This document shows, in pieces, positions 56,662 to 64,000 of a stretch of 64,000 bases of DNA (the first letter of the stretch is position 1; every line of letters starts with the position of its first letter). The notes beneath the pieces are model-generated. The model made no database searches, was not told where the DNA came from, and was given only the letters and a program-made list of their open reading frames with translations. The translations under genes and the position numbers were made by a program. The DNA is from Terribacillus sp. FSL K6-0262. Its GTDB lineage: Bacteria > Bacillota > Bacilli > Bacillales > Amphibacillaceae. The DNA lies in assembly GCF_037977385.1 (NCBI RefSeq), contig NZ_CP150277.1:3015001-3079000 (forward strand), given 5' to 3'.

Positions 56662-56732
56662 GAGCAAAGACATATGCAGCAGTGCATATGAGATAGCACA
56701 TTGTTGTATGCTTCGGAGGGAGGGAAATTAGC

Positions 56733-56906
56733 ATGTCAAACACTACTCGCGTTCGCAAAAACGAGTCTCTTGAAGATGCTCTTCGTCGCTTTAAGCGCAC
56801 AGTTTCTAAAAGCGGTACTCTATCTGAATACCGTAAGCGTGAATTTTACGAAAAACCTAGTGTACGTCGCAAGAAAAAATCTGAGGCGGCTAGAAAGCGT
56901 AAGTAA
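56733..56906 (+). CDS. rpsU: Small ribosomal subunit protein S21
   Basis: A 57-aa basic protein: [20 protein letters not shown] at the start, [20 protein letters not shown] in the middle, and an Arg/Lys-rich end (ARKRK). S21 binds the 30S platform near the anti-SD and helps initiation. GGAGG lies about 12 nt before the ATG. The next gene, yqeY, begins 21 nt after the stop, the usual rpsU-yqeY pair. Confidence 0.97.
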   Translation: MSNTTRVRKNESLEDALRRFKRTVSKSGTLSEYRKREFYEKPSVRRKKKSEAARKRK

Positions 56907-56927
56907 GCAAAGAGGGTGCAAAGAGAT

Positions 56928-57374
56928 ATGTCATTAACAGAACGTCTGAACCAGGATATGAAGACTGCGATGAAAGCAAAGGATAAGGAGACGCTCAGCG
57001 TCATCCGTATGGTGAAAGCCGCCCTGCAGAATGAAGCAATTCGTACTGGTAATGACACGCTGTCAGAAGATGAAGAACTTACCGTTTTATCCCGTGAGGT
57101 AAAACAACGAAAAGATTCCCTCCAAGAATTCCAAGAAGCTGGACGCGATGATCTTGTTCAGAAGCTTGAAGCGGAGCTTCAGGTTCTGAATGATTATTTG
57201 CCGGAACAGCTTTCGGAAGAAGAACTTGAAGACATTATTAAACAGACCATCGCGGAAGTAGGCGCTACTTCCAAGAAAGATATGGGCTCAGTGATGGGCG
57301 CTGTCATGCCGAAAGTAAAAGGCAAAACCGATGGATCTTTAGTTAATAAAATCGTGAATAAGCACTTGTCTTAA
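56928..57374 (+). CDS. yqeY: GatB/YqeY domain protein
   Basis: A 148-aa protein with the YqeY plan: [36 protein letters not shown], and a C-terminal domain [21 protein letters not shown] with [20 protein letters not shown], homologous to the tail of GatB/GatE that contacts tRNA. Its exact role is unknown. GAGGGTG precedes ATG 56928. A strong terminator follows. Confidence 0.93.
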   Translation: MSLTERLNQDMKTAMKAKDKETLSVIRMVKAALQNEAIRTGNDTLSEDEELTVLSREVKQRKDSLQEFQEAGRDDLVQKLEAELQVLNDYLPEQLSEEELEDIIKQTIAEVGATSKKDMGSVMGAVMPKVKGKTDGSLVNKIVNKHLS

Positions 57375-57398
57375 CTGATAGTCATATGAATATCTGAA

Positions 57399-57443
57399 GC
57401 GAAAATCCCAATCATCATCTGATTGGGATTTTCGCTTTTTTAT
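57399..57443 (+). terminator. Terminator after yqeY
   Basis: GCGAAAATCCCAATC (57399-57413) pairs fully with GATTGGGATTTTCGC (57421-57435), followed by TTTTT. Confidence 0.9.
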
Positions 57444-57461
57444 TGATATATAATAATAAAA

Positions 57462-57487
57462 TGAAACCTTTTCTGTAATCAGGCGTA
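57462..57487 (+). promoter_or_regulatory. Sigma-W-type promoter of nfeD-floA-yqfB
   Basis: TGAAAC (57462-57467), 16-nt spacer, CGTA (57484-57487): a full match to the ECF sigma-W pattern. B. subtilis yqeZ-floA-yqfB is controlled by sigma-W, so envelope stress should induce this operon. Confidence 0.85.
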
Positions 57488-57540
57488 TAGGTTACTGTAC
57501 ATAACAACTTAGACGAAATCAGTTGGTCAGGAGGATTCAC

Positions 57541-58242
57541 ATGCTGCACTATATCACGCTCCCGAGCCTTCAAACGGCAGTGCATGCCTTCAGCGATACC
57601 ATGCAAGCGTGGATCACTTCCCCAGTCGTCGTAACCCTCCTTCTTTGTATAGCCTTTGCTGGTTTGGCGGTCGAGATGTTCACTCCTGGCTTTGGGGCGG
57701 GCGGAATACTCGGTATCGCTGCCGGAGGTATTTTTCTATATGGCCACATTGCAGGAGGGCTGGCAACAGGTACGGACATCCTGCTACTGACGGCCGCCAT
57801 CCTTTTACTTGTCCTGGAATTATTCGTACCCGGCGGGATAATGGGCATACTGGGGATGATCGGGCTGCTTTGGGCTTTATTCCGCATGGCAGCTGACAGG
57901 ACCGATATGATGCTCAGCGTCAGTATCGCATTTGTGGTTACCATATTGGCCCTCATCTATGTCATTCGCATTGTAGGCTTCGAAAAAGGCATGTTCAAGC
58001 CAATGATCCTCCAAGAAACACTCCATTCTGATACGCTCCCGAATGTGCCTGCCTTTATCGGTCAGCGTGGTCTGGCTAAAACGCCGCTGCGTCCAACCGG
58101 AATGGCCGAAATCAAGGGCATGGAAATGGATGTGATCACGGAGGGAAGGTATGTTGCCAAAGGATCGGAAATAGTTGTTATCCGTACAGAAGGCAGAAAA
58201 ATCGTCGTCGCTTCCGTGACGAATGAGGAGGAAAAAGAATGA
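57541..58242 (+). CDS. NfeD family membrane protein (YqeZ)
   Basis: A 233-aa NfeD protein of the short class. It has four or five TM helices (residues about 20-125, e.g. [19 protein letters not shown] and [19 protein letters not shown] segments), followed by a cytoplasmic OB-fold domain ([38 protein letters not shown]). Short NfeDs lack the N-terminal ClpP-like protease, and none is seen here. ATG 57541 follows AGGAGG. It overlaps floA by 4 nt; NfeD works with flotillins in membrane organisation. Confidence 0.88.
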   Translation: MLHYITLPSLQTAVHAFSDTMQAWITSPVVVTLLLCIAFAGLAVEMFTPGFGAGGILGIAAGGIFLYGHIAGGLATGTDILLLTAAILLLVLELFVPGGIMGILGMIGLLWALFRMAADRTDMMLSVSIAFVVTILALIYVIRIVGFEKGMFKPMILQETLHSDTLPNVPAFIGQRGLAKTPLRPTGMAEIKGMEMDVITEGRYVAKGSEIVVIRTEGRKIVVASVTNEEEKE

Positions 58243-59231
58243 GTCAAGATATTCTTGTACCGATTATCATTGCTGCAGTCATTTTGATCGCATTGATTAT
58301 CCTATTTACTTTCGTACCAGTGGCTTTATGGATCAGTGCCCTGGCAGCTGGTGTGCGCATCAGCATCTTCACATTGGTCGGGATGCGTTTGAGACGTGTT
58401 ATCCCATCCCGTGTCATCAGTCCTTTGATCAAGGCTCATAAAGCTGGTCTCCAGGTTGATACAAACCAGCTGGAAAGCCACTATCTGGCTGGCGGTAATG
58501 TTGACCGTGTCGTCAATGCGCTGATTGCGGCCCATCGCGCCAATATCGAATTATCATTCGAACGCGCAGCGGCAATCGACCTTGCTGGCCGGGATGTGCT
58601 GGAAGCCGTGCAAATGAGTGTCAACCCGAAAGTAATCGAGACGCCTTTCATCTCTGGTGTGGCGATCGATGGTATCGAGGTGAAGGCAAAAGCCCGAATC
58701 ACAGTACGTGCCAACATCGACCGCTTGGTCGGTGGTGCCGGAGAAGATACAATCATCGCCCGTGTCGGCGAGGGGATCGTCAGTACCATCGGTAGTTCCG
58801 AAAACCATAGCAATGTACTGGAGAATCCAGATAAGATATCCCATAACGTGTTAGAGCGCGGATTGGATTCCGGGACTGCGTTCGAGATACTTTCCATCGA
58901 TATTGCCGATATTGATATCGGTAAAAACATCGGTGCGATCCTTCAGACGGATCAAGCCGAGGCAGATAAGAATATCGCCCAGGCAAAAGCCGAAGAACGA
59001 CGCGCCATGGCCGTTGCGCAGGAGCAGGAGAACCTAGCGCGCGTACAGGAAATGCGGGCCAAGGTAGTGGAAGCGGAAGCGGATGTACCGCTGGCGCTCG
59101 CAGAAGCGCTGCGTTCCGGAAACATGGGTGTGATGGATTATATGAACTATCAGAATATCAATGCTGATACGACAATGCGTGACAGCATCGGCGGCATCTC
59201 GCAAGGCGATAAAGATGAGGATGAGCTTTAA
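58239..59231 (+). CDS. floA: Flotillin-like protein FloA
   Basis: A 330-aa membrane-microdomain scaffold. It has an N-terminal hydrophobic hairpin (residues about 5-40), the FloA-specific [20 protein letters not shown] region, an SPFH core ([38 protein letters not shown] segment), and a C-terminal Ala/Glu-rich coiled coil ([20 protein letters not shown]). It organises functional membrane domains and affects fluidity under stress. Confidence 0.95.
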   Translation: MSQDILVPIIIAAVILIALIILFTFVPVALWISALAAGVRISIFTLVGMRLRRVIPSRVISPLIKAHKAGLQVDTNQLESHYLAGGNVDRVVNALIAAHRANIELSFERAAAIDLAGRDVLEAVQMSVNPKVIETPFISGVAIDGIEVKAKARITVRANIDRLVGGAGEDTIIARVGEGIVSTIGSSENHSNVLENPDKISHNVLERGLDSGTAFEILSIDIADIDIGKNIGAILQTDQAEADKNIAQAKAEERRAMAVAQEQENLARVQEMRAKVVEAEADVPLALAEALRSGNMGVMDYMNYQNINADTTMRDSIGGISQGDKDEDEL

Positions 59232-59253
59232 GTTCTAGAAAGGTGGCAGGAGC

Positions 59254-59691
59254 ATGTTTGACATTCTGCAATTTCTCGTACCATTAGCAGTCGCTGCCAT
59301 TGCTTTCTTCATTAATGCAGCCGGAAAAAAAGGCGGAAATGAAAAGGATCCAAGACGGACGCAGCCCCCAGTGAAAAATTGGCGGGAGAAGCAGCCGCGC
59401 AAGAGCCCTCGTCCGCAGCAGAAGCAGCAGGCGAAGGCTCCAGAGCTGGCCAAATCGGATCAGAAAGTGGATGACTTGAGGGACCAAGTCAAAGAGGCGA
59501 TGGAACAAGTGGTCGCAGTGCAGGGCGCCTCTTCCGCCCGTCAGCAGGAGAAAGACCAATCGAAGGCCGAACCGATCAAGCTGAAACGGCCGACAAGCAG
59601 ACAATTGGCCGAACAAGTGGTATGGTCGGAAATACTGGGAGAACCACGCGCAAAAAAACCGCATCGCATTTATAGTAAGCGAGTCCGTTGA
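59254..59691 (+). CDS. yqfB: YqfB-like membrane-anchored protein
   Basis: A 145-aa protein with an N-terminal TM segment (MFDILQFLVPLAVAAIAFFI) and a highly basic Gln/Pro/Lys-rich cytoplasmic tail that looks disordered up to about residue 115, ending with LAEQVVWSEILGEPRAKKPH. It lies in the nfeD-floA operon like B. subtilis yqfB, whose function is unknown. Sequence similarity cannot be checked here, so the name rests on position. Its stop lies inside the terminator. Confidence 0.65.
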   Translation: MFDILQFLVPLAVAAIAFFINAAGKKGGNEKDPRRTQPPVKNWREKQPRKSPRPQQKQQAKAPELAKSDQKVDDLRDQVKEAMEQVVAVQGASSARQQEKDQSKAEPIKLKRPTSRQLAEQVVWSEILGEPRAKKPHRIYSKRVR

Positions 59692-59711
59692 TGGACTCGC
59701 TTTTTTTTTCG
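59677..59711 (+). terminator. Terminator after yqfB
   Basis: GCGAGTCCG pairs with TGGACTCGC around a short loop, followed by nine T residues. Confidence 0.9.
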
Positions 59712-59744
59712 TTCAATGGACTGTTCTTACTTTCTGCCCTTCCA

Positions 59745-59752
59745 CATAGAAT
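59745..59752 (+). promoter_or_regulatory. Possible sigma-E -10 box of yqfC
   Basis: CATAGAAT matches 7 of 8 positions of the sigma-E -10 pattern CATACAAT. No convincing -35 ATA box is seen. yqfC-yqfD are sigma-E dependent in B. subtilis. Confidence 0.4.
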
Positions 59753-59774
59753 GTGCAGAGGGGAGCTGATGGGA

Positions 59775-60056
59775 ATGAAAAAATGGCAGCAGCGAATTGG
59801 AAATTGGTTCACTGAGCATTTGGATATGCCTGCTGATGTAGTGCTTGAACTCCCTCGTATTACGACGATTGGCCATTTCCATGCCTATATCGAGAATCAC
59901 AGGGGACTAGTGCTCTTTTCTGATAATGAACTAAGGCTGCGGCTCAATAAAGGCTTCCTGCGGATAACAGGGGAGTCCTTTGTGCTGAAAGTCATGCTGC
60001 CGGAAGAAATCTTGCTCGAGGGCAAAATGAAAGAATTCAAATTCATTGATTCATAA
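59775..60056 (+). CDS. yqfC: Sporulation protein YqfC
   Basis: A 93-aa protein starting MKKWQQRIGNWFTEHLDMPA with PRITTIGHFHAYIENHRG and LRITGESFVLKVMLPEEILLEG, matching the YqfC/YabP fold. It is a mother-cell protein needed for efficient sporulation in several Firmicutes; mechanism unknown. ATG 59775 is chosen because AGGGGAG ends 9 nt upstream and this gives the usual 93 aa; ATG 59769 is too close. It is 24 nt ahead of yqfD. Confidence 0.9.
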   Translation: MKKWQQRIGNWFTEHLDMPADVVLELPRITTIGHFHAYIENHRGLVLFSDNELRLRLNKGFLRITGESFVLKVMLPEEILLEGKMKEFKFIDS

Positions 60057-60080
60057 GGCAAGCAGATCGGGGAGGTACGT

Positions 60081-61319
60081 ATGAAGAAGCACACACAGGA
60101 TATTTATTTTACCGGATATGTGACCGTACTGATAAAAGGGGATAGGCCGGAGCTGTTTTTCAATCAGCTGGTCCAGGAAAAAATACTGGTCTGGGATATC
60201 ATCAAAAAAGACAGTCAGACATGTGAAGCGAAAATCCGGAAACAGGACATCGGCAGGCTTCGCACGCAGCGAAGAGGGACAGGCTACAAAATACATTTCC
60301 GCAGCAAGCATGGATTTCCTTTCCTCTTCACTGCATTGCTTCATAAAAAACCATTGATACTCGGTATTGCTATCAGCATACTGTGTATTTTCTTTCTTTC
60401 GAACACTGTCTGGAAAATTGAAATAAAAGGTGTAAGTCCCGAATTGGAGCATCAAATTGAAACCCAGCTGGAAGAGTACGGTGTGCGTCTGGGTGCATTC
60501 AAGCTGACGCTTGGTGCTCCAGTCGACATCCAGCAGCGTCTTCTCCAGGATATTCCGGAGCTGCTCTGGATAGGAGTACAAGAAAAAGGGACAACCTATT
60601 CATTGGAAGGCGTACCGAAAACCATCGTGAAAGAAGGGGAAAAACCTGGACCCCGTCATCTTGTGGCCAAGAAAAAAGGTGTCATCGTCGACATGTTCGT
60701 TTCCGAAGGAGTACCGCAAGTCAGTGTCCATGACTACGTGGAGCCAGGGGACATCCTTGTTTCAGGTATGATCGGCAGCGAGCCTCCTCCTGTATCGGAG
60801 GATCAAGAGGATGGGGAAAAGCCGAAAGATACAAGGAAACCAGTTGCTGCGACTGGCAGCGTCATCGCACGGACGTGGTATAATGTGTCGGCAGCGGTTC
60901 CCCTGGAAGAAACATATACCGTTCTCAGCGGTAAGCAGGATAGTGATTATGCCATTCGGTTTGGTGATAGTTTCCATTTGCCTATATGGGGTTTTGGGGA
61001 ATCTGAATTCAAGGATTCACAGGAACAGACCTCTGTGCGCTATCTCCGCTTTCTGCGCTGGGAGCTGCCGATCGCCATCACCAAGACATCGGAATATGAG
61101 CGCATCACGAAAGAAGTGAAACGTACGAATGAGGAAGCCAAGGCACAGGCTGAGAAGATAGCCAAGCAGGATTTACAGCTCCAGATCGGTCCGGATGCTG
61201 ACATTATTTCTCAAAAAATTTTACATGAGACTGTCGAGAATGGTAAAGTAAAACTAATCTTATACTTTCAAGTAAATGAAGATATCGCAACATCTCAACC
61301 TATATCTCAAGGAGATTGA
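60081..61319 (+). CDS. yqfD: Sporulation protein YqfD
   Basis: A 412-aa single-pass membrane protein. It has an N-terminal domain (FTGYVTVLIKGDRPELFFNQ), a TM helix near residues 92-112, and an extracytoplasmic part containing the SHNi-TPR-like/POTRA-like ELEHQIETQLEEYGV and PVDIQQRLLQDIPELLWIG motifs, then LVAKKKGVIVDMFVSEGVPQ and VEPGDILVSGMI. This agrees with YqfD, a mother-cell sporulation protein always paired with YqfC. Its stop codon overlaps the phoH leader. Confidence 0.92.
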   Translation: MKKHTQDIYFTGYVTVLIKGDRPELFFNQLVQEKILVWDIIKKDSQTCEAKIRKQDIGRLRTQRRGTGYKIHFRSKHGFPFLFTALLHKKPLILGIAISILCIFFLSNTVWKIEIKGVSPELEHQIETQLEEYGVRLGAFKLTLGAPVDIQQRLLQDIPELLWIGVQEKGTTYSLEGVPKTIVKEGEKPGPRHLVAKKKGVIVDMFVSEGVPQVSVHDYVEPGDILVSGMIGSEPPPVSEDQEDGEKPKDTRKPVAATGSVIARTWYNVSAAVPLEETYTVLSGKQDSDYAIRFGDSFHLPIWGFGESEFKDSQEQTSVRYLRFLRWELPIAITKTSEYERITKEVKRTNEEAKAQAEKIAKQDLQLQIGPDADIISQKILHETVENGKVKLILYFQVNEDIATSQPISQGD

Positions 61320-61321
61320 TT

Positions 61322-62278
61322 ATGCCCGAAGACGTAAAACGTGTGAATTTGCAATTAAAAGATACGAATGAAACATTGGCTCTGTTCGGTACGGAGGATC
61401 GGCATCTCAAGCAGATCGAGGAGCAATTCCGTGTATCCATTGTCACACGGGGAGAAGAAGTCCGTGTGACGGGCACAGAAGAGGATGTCCGGACTGCAGA
61501 AGAGCTGCTGCAAGCACTGGCTGCTGTTATCCGGCGCGGTATACCGATAGGCGAGCGTGATGTAGTATACGCAATAGAATTAGCTAAAAAAGACAATCTG
61601 GATCAATTTGAAACATTATTTGATGATGAAATAACCAAAAACGCAAAGGGTAAATCCATTCGTGTGAAAACGCTTGGTCAACGGAATTATATCAATGGCA
61701 TCAAGTCCAATGATTTAGTCTTTGGAATTGGTCCTGCTGGTACCGGGAAAACTTATCTTGCTGTCGTAATGGCTGTCAATGCCCTGAAAAAAGGCATCGT
61801 CAAACGCATCATCCTGACACGCCCAGCGGTGGAAGCAGGCGAAAGCCTCGGATTCCTGCCGGGGGATTTAAAGGAAAAGGTGGATCCGTATCTGCGGCCG
61901 CTATACGATGCATTGCATGATGTGCTCGGATTGGAGCAGACGACACGATTGATCGAACGCGGTACGATTGAAATCGCTCCGCTTGCATATATGCGCGGCC
62001 GTACGCTTGATGATGCGTTCGTCATCCTGGATGAGGCACAGAATACGACAAATGCACAAATGAAGATGTTCCTGACTCGGCTTGGATTCGGTTCCAAGAT
62101 GGTCATCACCGGCGACCTGACGCAGATTGACTTGCCAAAAGGCGTCGCTTCCGGTCTGCGTTCCGTCGAGACAAAATTAAGCAATGTGAAAGGTATCTAT
62201 TTTACCTACTTGAAACAGACCGACGTCGTGCGTCATCCGCTTGTGCAGCGGATCATCGAAGCATACGAGTCAGAGTAA
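61322..62278 (+). CDS. phoH: PhoH-like ATPase (YqfG/PhoH)
   Basis: A 318-aa P-loop ATPase with an N-terminal KH-like domain (LALFGTEDRHLKQIEEQF), Walker A GIGPAGTGKTYLAV near residue 136, RPAVEAGESLGFLPGDLKEK, Walker B FVILDEAQNTTNAQMK and TGDLTQIDLPKG. PhoH proteins are predicted RNA-dependent ATPases, often beside ybeY; ybeY would be expected just past pgpH. ATG 61322 follows AAGGAG; the frame from 61316 overlaps yqfD. Confidence 0.94.
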   Translation: MPEDVKRVNLQLKDTNETLALFGTEDRHLKQIEEQFRVSIVTRGEEVRVTGTEEDVRTAEELLQALAAVIRRGIPIGERDVVYAIELAKKDNLDQFETLFDDEITKNAKGKSIRVKTLGQRNYINGIKSNDLVFGIGPAGTGKTYLAVVMAVNALKKGIVKRIILTRPAVEAGESLGFLPGDLKEKVDPYLRPLYDALHDVLGLEQTTRLIERGTIEIAPLAYMRGRTLDDAFVILDEAQNTTNAQMKMFLTRLGFGSKMVITGDLTQIDLPKGVASGLRSVETKLSNVKGIYFTYLKQTDVVRHPLVQRIIEAYESE

Positions 62279-62304
62279 AAAGGCCCGGCTCCGGGTCTTT
62301 TTCG
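62276..62304 (+). terminator. Terminator-like hairpin after phoH
   Basis: AAAAAGGCCCGG pairs with CCGGGTCTTTTT across a 2-nt gap (G-U allowed), ending in a T run. The next gene begins about 25 nt later, so read-through probably occurs. Confidence 0.65.
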
Positions 62305-62329
62305 GTTCAGGTGGATAGGAGGGCAGAGC

Positions 62330-64000
62330 GTGGCTAGAATAAGGTTAAAGGAGCTGTTCAAAAAGAAGTCGAAGGCTGGTGAACAGGCATTCATCCTGAT
62401 CGGGGCGTTGCTGCTGGGATGCTTTTTCTTTGTTATGACAGCTTCCAATGTGACGACGAAGGATTATGATGTCCAGGTTTACGATACTGCAAGCGAAACG
62501 ATCCGATCACCGATCACAATCGAGAATGAAGCGCAGACAGAAAGGCACAGGCAGGAAGCCAGCCAGCAGATTGACGACCGATATACTGTATCTTCCGAAA
62601 TCACAGAAGCCAAAACCGATGCTGTCAAGGAGATATTCTCTGCCATTGGTCAAGCAGATGAAGAAGATCGTTCCATCGATCAGAGGATGGATATCGTCAA
62701 GAACCTGCTTTCGGAATCTGTCAAAGAAGATTTGACAGACCGCCAGCTCGAGCAGCTTTTGGCAATACCGATCGATGAAAGGGAGGTCAGTGAAAAAGTA
62801 TTCATAGATGCCATCACTGGCTTCTTGGAGGATGGTGTGAAACGTGATGAGGTGCAAAAGACGCGGGAGGAAATGGGAGAACGTATCGATTATGCGGATG
62901 TATCCAGTGAAACCAAGCAAGCACTTCGTTCGCTGATAAGCTTTGCCATCGTTCAAAACGCTTCTTTTGATGCGCAGGAGACAGCTTCGGCCAGGGCGGA
63001 AGCGCAGCAAAATGTGGCACCTGTCATGATTCGTGCAGGCGAAATCATCGTGCAGGAGGGCCAAACGATCACAAATGATATATACGAAGAGCTTCAGCTT
63101 GTCGGCTTGCTGAATAATACAAGGAATGTGCTGCCGCTTGTCGGTCTTGCTTTGTTCATGGCATTATTAACCGGAATATTGACTTACGAAACGATACATA
63201 CATTGACAAGGCAGACGGGGACGAGTAAGTCTGTCCTATTGTTTATGTTCCTGCTTACTGGTGTATCCGTCCTGTTTTTGAAACTGTTCGGTGTTCTTGG
63301 AACAGCAGATCAGCATTATTATTTATTGCTGCCTGCTGCATTTGCGGCAGTCCTATTCCGCCACCTGCTAAGCGAGCGGTTTGCCATCGGCTATGCGATC
63401 GTCTACAGTATACTGGCAGGCATCATCCTGAATGATGAAATACCAGGCTCCTTGAATATGGAAGCGGCGCTTTATTATTTATTCGCCCAGCTTGCAGCTG
63501 TTTATGCAATCAGAAATGTAAAAGACAGGGCAGCGATGACAAAAGCATTCCTTATACTTGTAAGTGTACAGGTAATCAGTGTATTGTTATTCTTATTCTT
63601 TGCTTTTGAAAAGTATGTCTTGGAATCCGTATTGCTGTATATCGGTTTTGCCGTCTTGTCAGCCATCTTGACATTGATATTGGTGGCTGGTGTACTGCCG
63701 TTTGTGGAAGCGGGATTCGGTGTGCTTTCGGAGACAAAGCTTTTGGCATTATCGAAACCTAACCATCCATTGCTGAAAAAGATCCTTACCGATGCACCTG
63801 GTACTTATCACCACAGCATCATGGTGGCCAATTTGTGCGAAGCGGCGTGTGAAGCCATCGGAGCAGACGGTCTGCTTGCCAGGGTCGGGGCTTATTATCA
63901 CGATCTCGGCAAAACGCGGCAGCCGCAGCTCTTCATCGAAAACCAAATGGGACGGAAGAATCCGCATGACTCGCTATCTCCGCGGCAAAGTGCTGAAATC
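62330..64000 (+). CDS. pgpH: 7TM-HD cyclic-di-AMP phosphodiesterase PgpH (partial)
   Basis: The first 557 codons run off the window. The start is GTG 62330 with AGGAGG about 9 nt upstream. There is one TM helix (residues about 22-42), a long extracellular 7TM-HD domain (residues about 45-260), seven TM helices (about 262-465), then the beginning of the cytoplasmic HD domain with GTYHHSIMVANLCEAA and the metal-binding HD pair in YYHDLGKTRQPQLF. B. subtilis PgpH (YqfF) degrades c-di-AMP and follows phoH. The C-terminal third is outside the window. Confidence 0.92.
   Translation, partial: MARIRLKELFKKKSKAGEQAFILIGALLLGCFFFVMTASNVTTKDYDVQVYDTASETIRSPITIENEAQTERHRQEASQQIDDRYTVSSEITEAKTDAVKEIFSAIGQADEEDRSIDQRMDIVKNLLSESVKEDLTDRQLEQLLAIPIDEREVSEKVFIDAITGFLEDGVKRDEVQKTREEMGERIDYADVSSETKQALRSLISFAIVQNASFDAQETASARAEAQQNVAPVMIRAGEIIVQEGQTITNDIYEELQLVGLLNNTRNVLPLVGLALFMALLTGILTYETIHTLTRQTGTSKSVLLFMFLLTGVSVLFLKLFGVLGTADQHYYLLLPAAFAAVLFRHLLSERFAIGYAIVYSILAGIILNDEIPGSLNMEAALYYLFAQLAAVYAIRNVKDRAAMTKAFLILVSVQVISVLLFLFFAFEKYVLESVLLYIGFAVLSAILTLILVAGVLPFVEAGFGVLSETKLLALSKPNHPLLKKILTDAPGTYHHSIMVANLCEAACEAIGADGLLARVGAYYHDLGKTRQPQLFIENQMGRKNPHDSLSPRQSAEI

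Noticed and set aside
56701..56937. A 78-codon plus-strand frame overlapping rpsU
   Set aside because: It is out of frame with the clearly recognisable S21 sequence at 56733-56906.

Overview
The window is a stretch of the core chromosome of an endospore-forming member of the Bacillaceae. This rests on an intact sigK, gpr, spoIIP, yqxA, yqfC/yqfD, sda and an RsfA-like regulator, the ComE competence locus, T-box leaders, a CIRCE operator and Bacillus-type 6S RNA. Gene order follows the Bacillus subtilis dtd-hisS-aspS to yqfF/pgpH region closely. Base composition looks mid-40s % GC. A genus cannot be fixed from the sequence; a complete-looking Na+/H+ Mrp cluster would suit a salt- or alkali-tolerant soil or marine bacillus. 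All functional calls come from reading motifs and gene order; no database was searched.

Layout. 1-3.7 kb: end of dtd, an unrecognised 56-aa ORF, then hisS-aspS behind a T-box whose specifier reads Asp. 3.75-3.96 kb: 6S RNA. 4-6.1 kb (minus): rsfA-like regulator and rarA. 6.3-9 kb: cymR, a cysteine desulfurase and mnmA (sulfur trafficking to tRNA). 9-13.4 kb: TPR protein, recD2, a zinc-ribbon protein and an AI-2E family permease. 13.4-17.4 kb: T-box-alaS, ireB, ruvX, yrzB. 17.5-22.7 kb: mltG, trmR, udk, greA, yrrS, mtnN, yrhC. 22.8-24.7 kb (minus): an IS30-family element inserted into the end of a tiny membrane-protein gene that follows sigK. 24.8-30.1 kb (minus): a Mrp antiporter operon with A, C, D, E, F and G but no B. 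30.3-30.6 kb: sda with a DnaA-box cluster upstream. 30.8-35.8 kb: yqeG-yqeH-aroE-yhbY-nadD-yqeK-rsfS-yqeM (ribosome assembly, NAD and shikimate). 35.9-40.3 kb: comER (minus) and comEA-comEB-comEC. 40.3-40.6 kb: an unexplained hairpin-rich gap. 40.6-46.7 kb: holA, rpsT (minus), gpr, spoIIP, yqxA, lepA. 46.8-55.9 kb: hemW and the class I heat-shock operon hrcA-grpE-dnaK-dnaJ-prmA-rsmE-mtaB behind CIRCE. 55.9-57.4 kb: deoC, rpsU, yqeY. 57.5-59.7 kb: a sigma-W-type promoter and nfeD-floA-yqfB. 59.7-64 kb: yqfC, yqfD, phoH and the start of pgpH, cut by the window edge.

Most genes serve translation, protein quality control, competence or sporulation. The departures from the B. subtilis order are the informative part: no mrpB, no trhP1/trhP2 beside trmR, no mccAB between mtnN and yrhC, deoC inserted before rpsU, an IS30 element beside sigK, and a possible structured RNA between comEC and holA.
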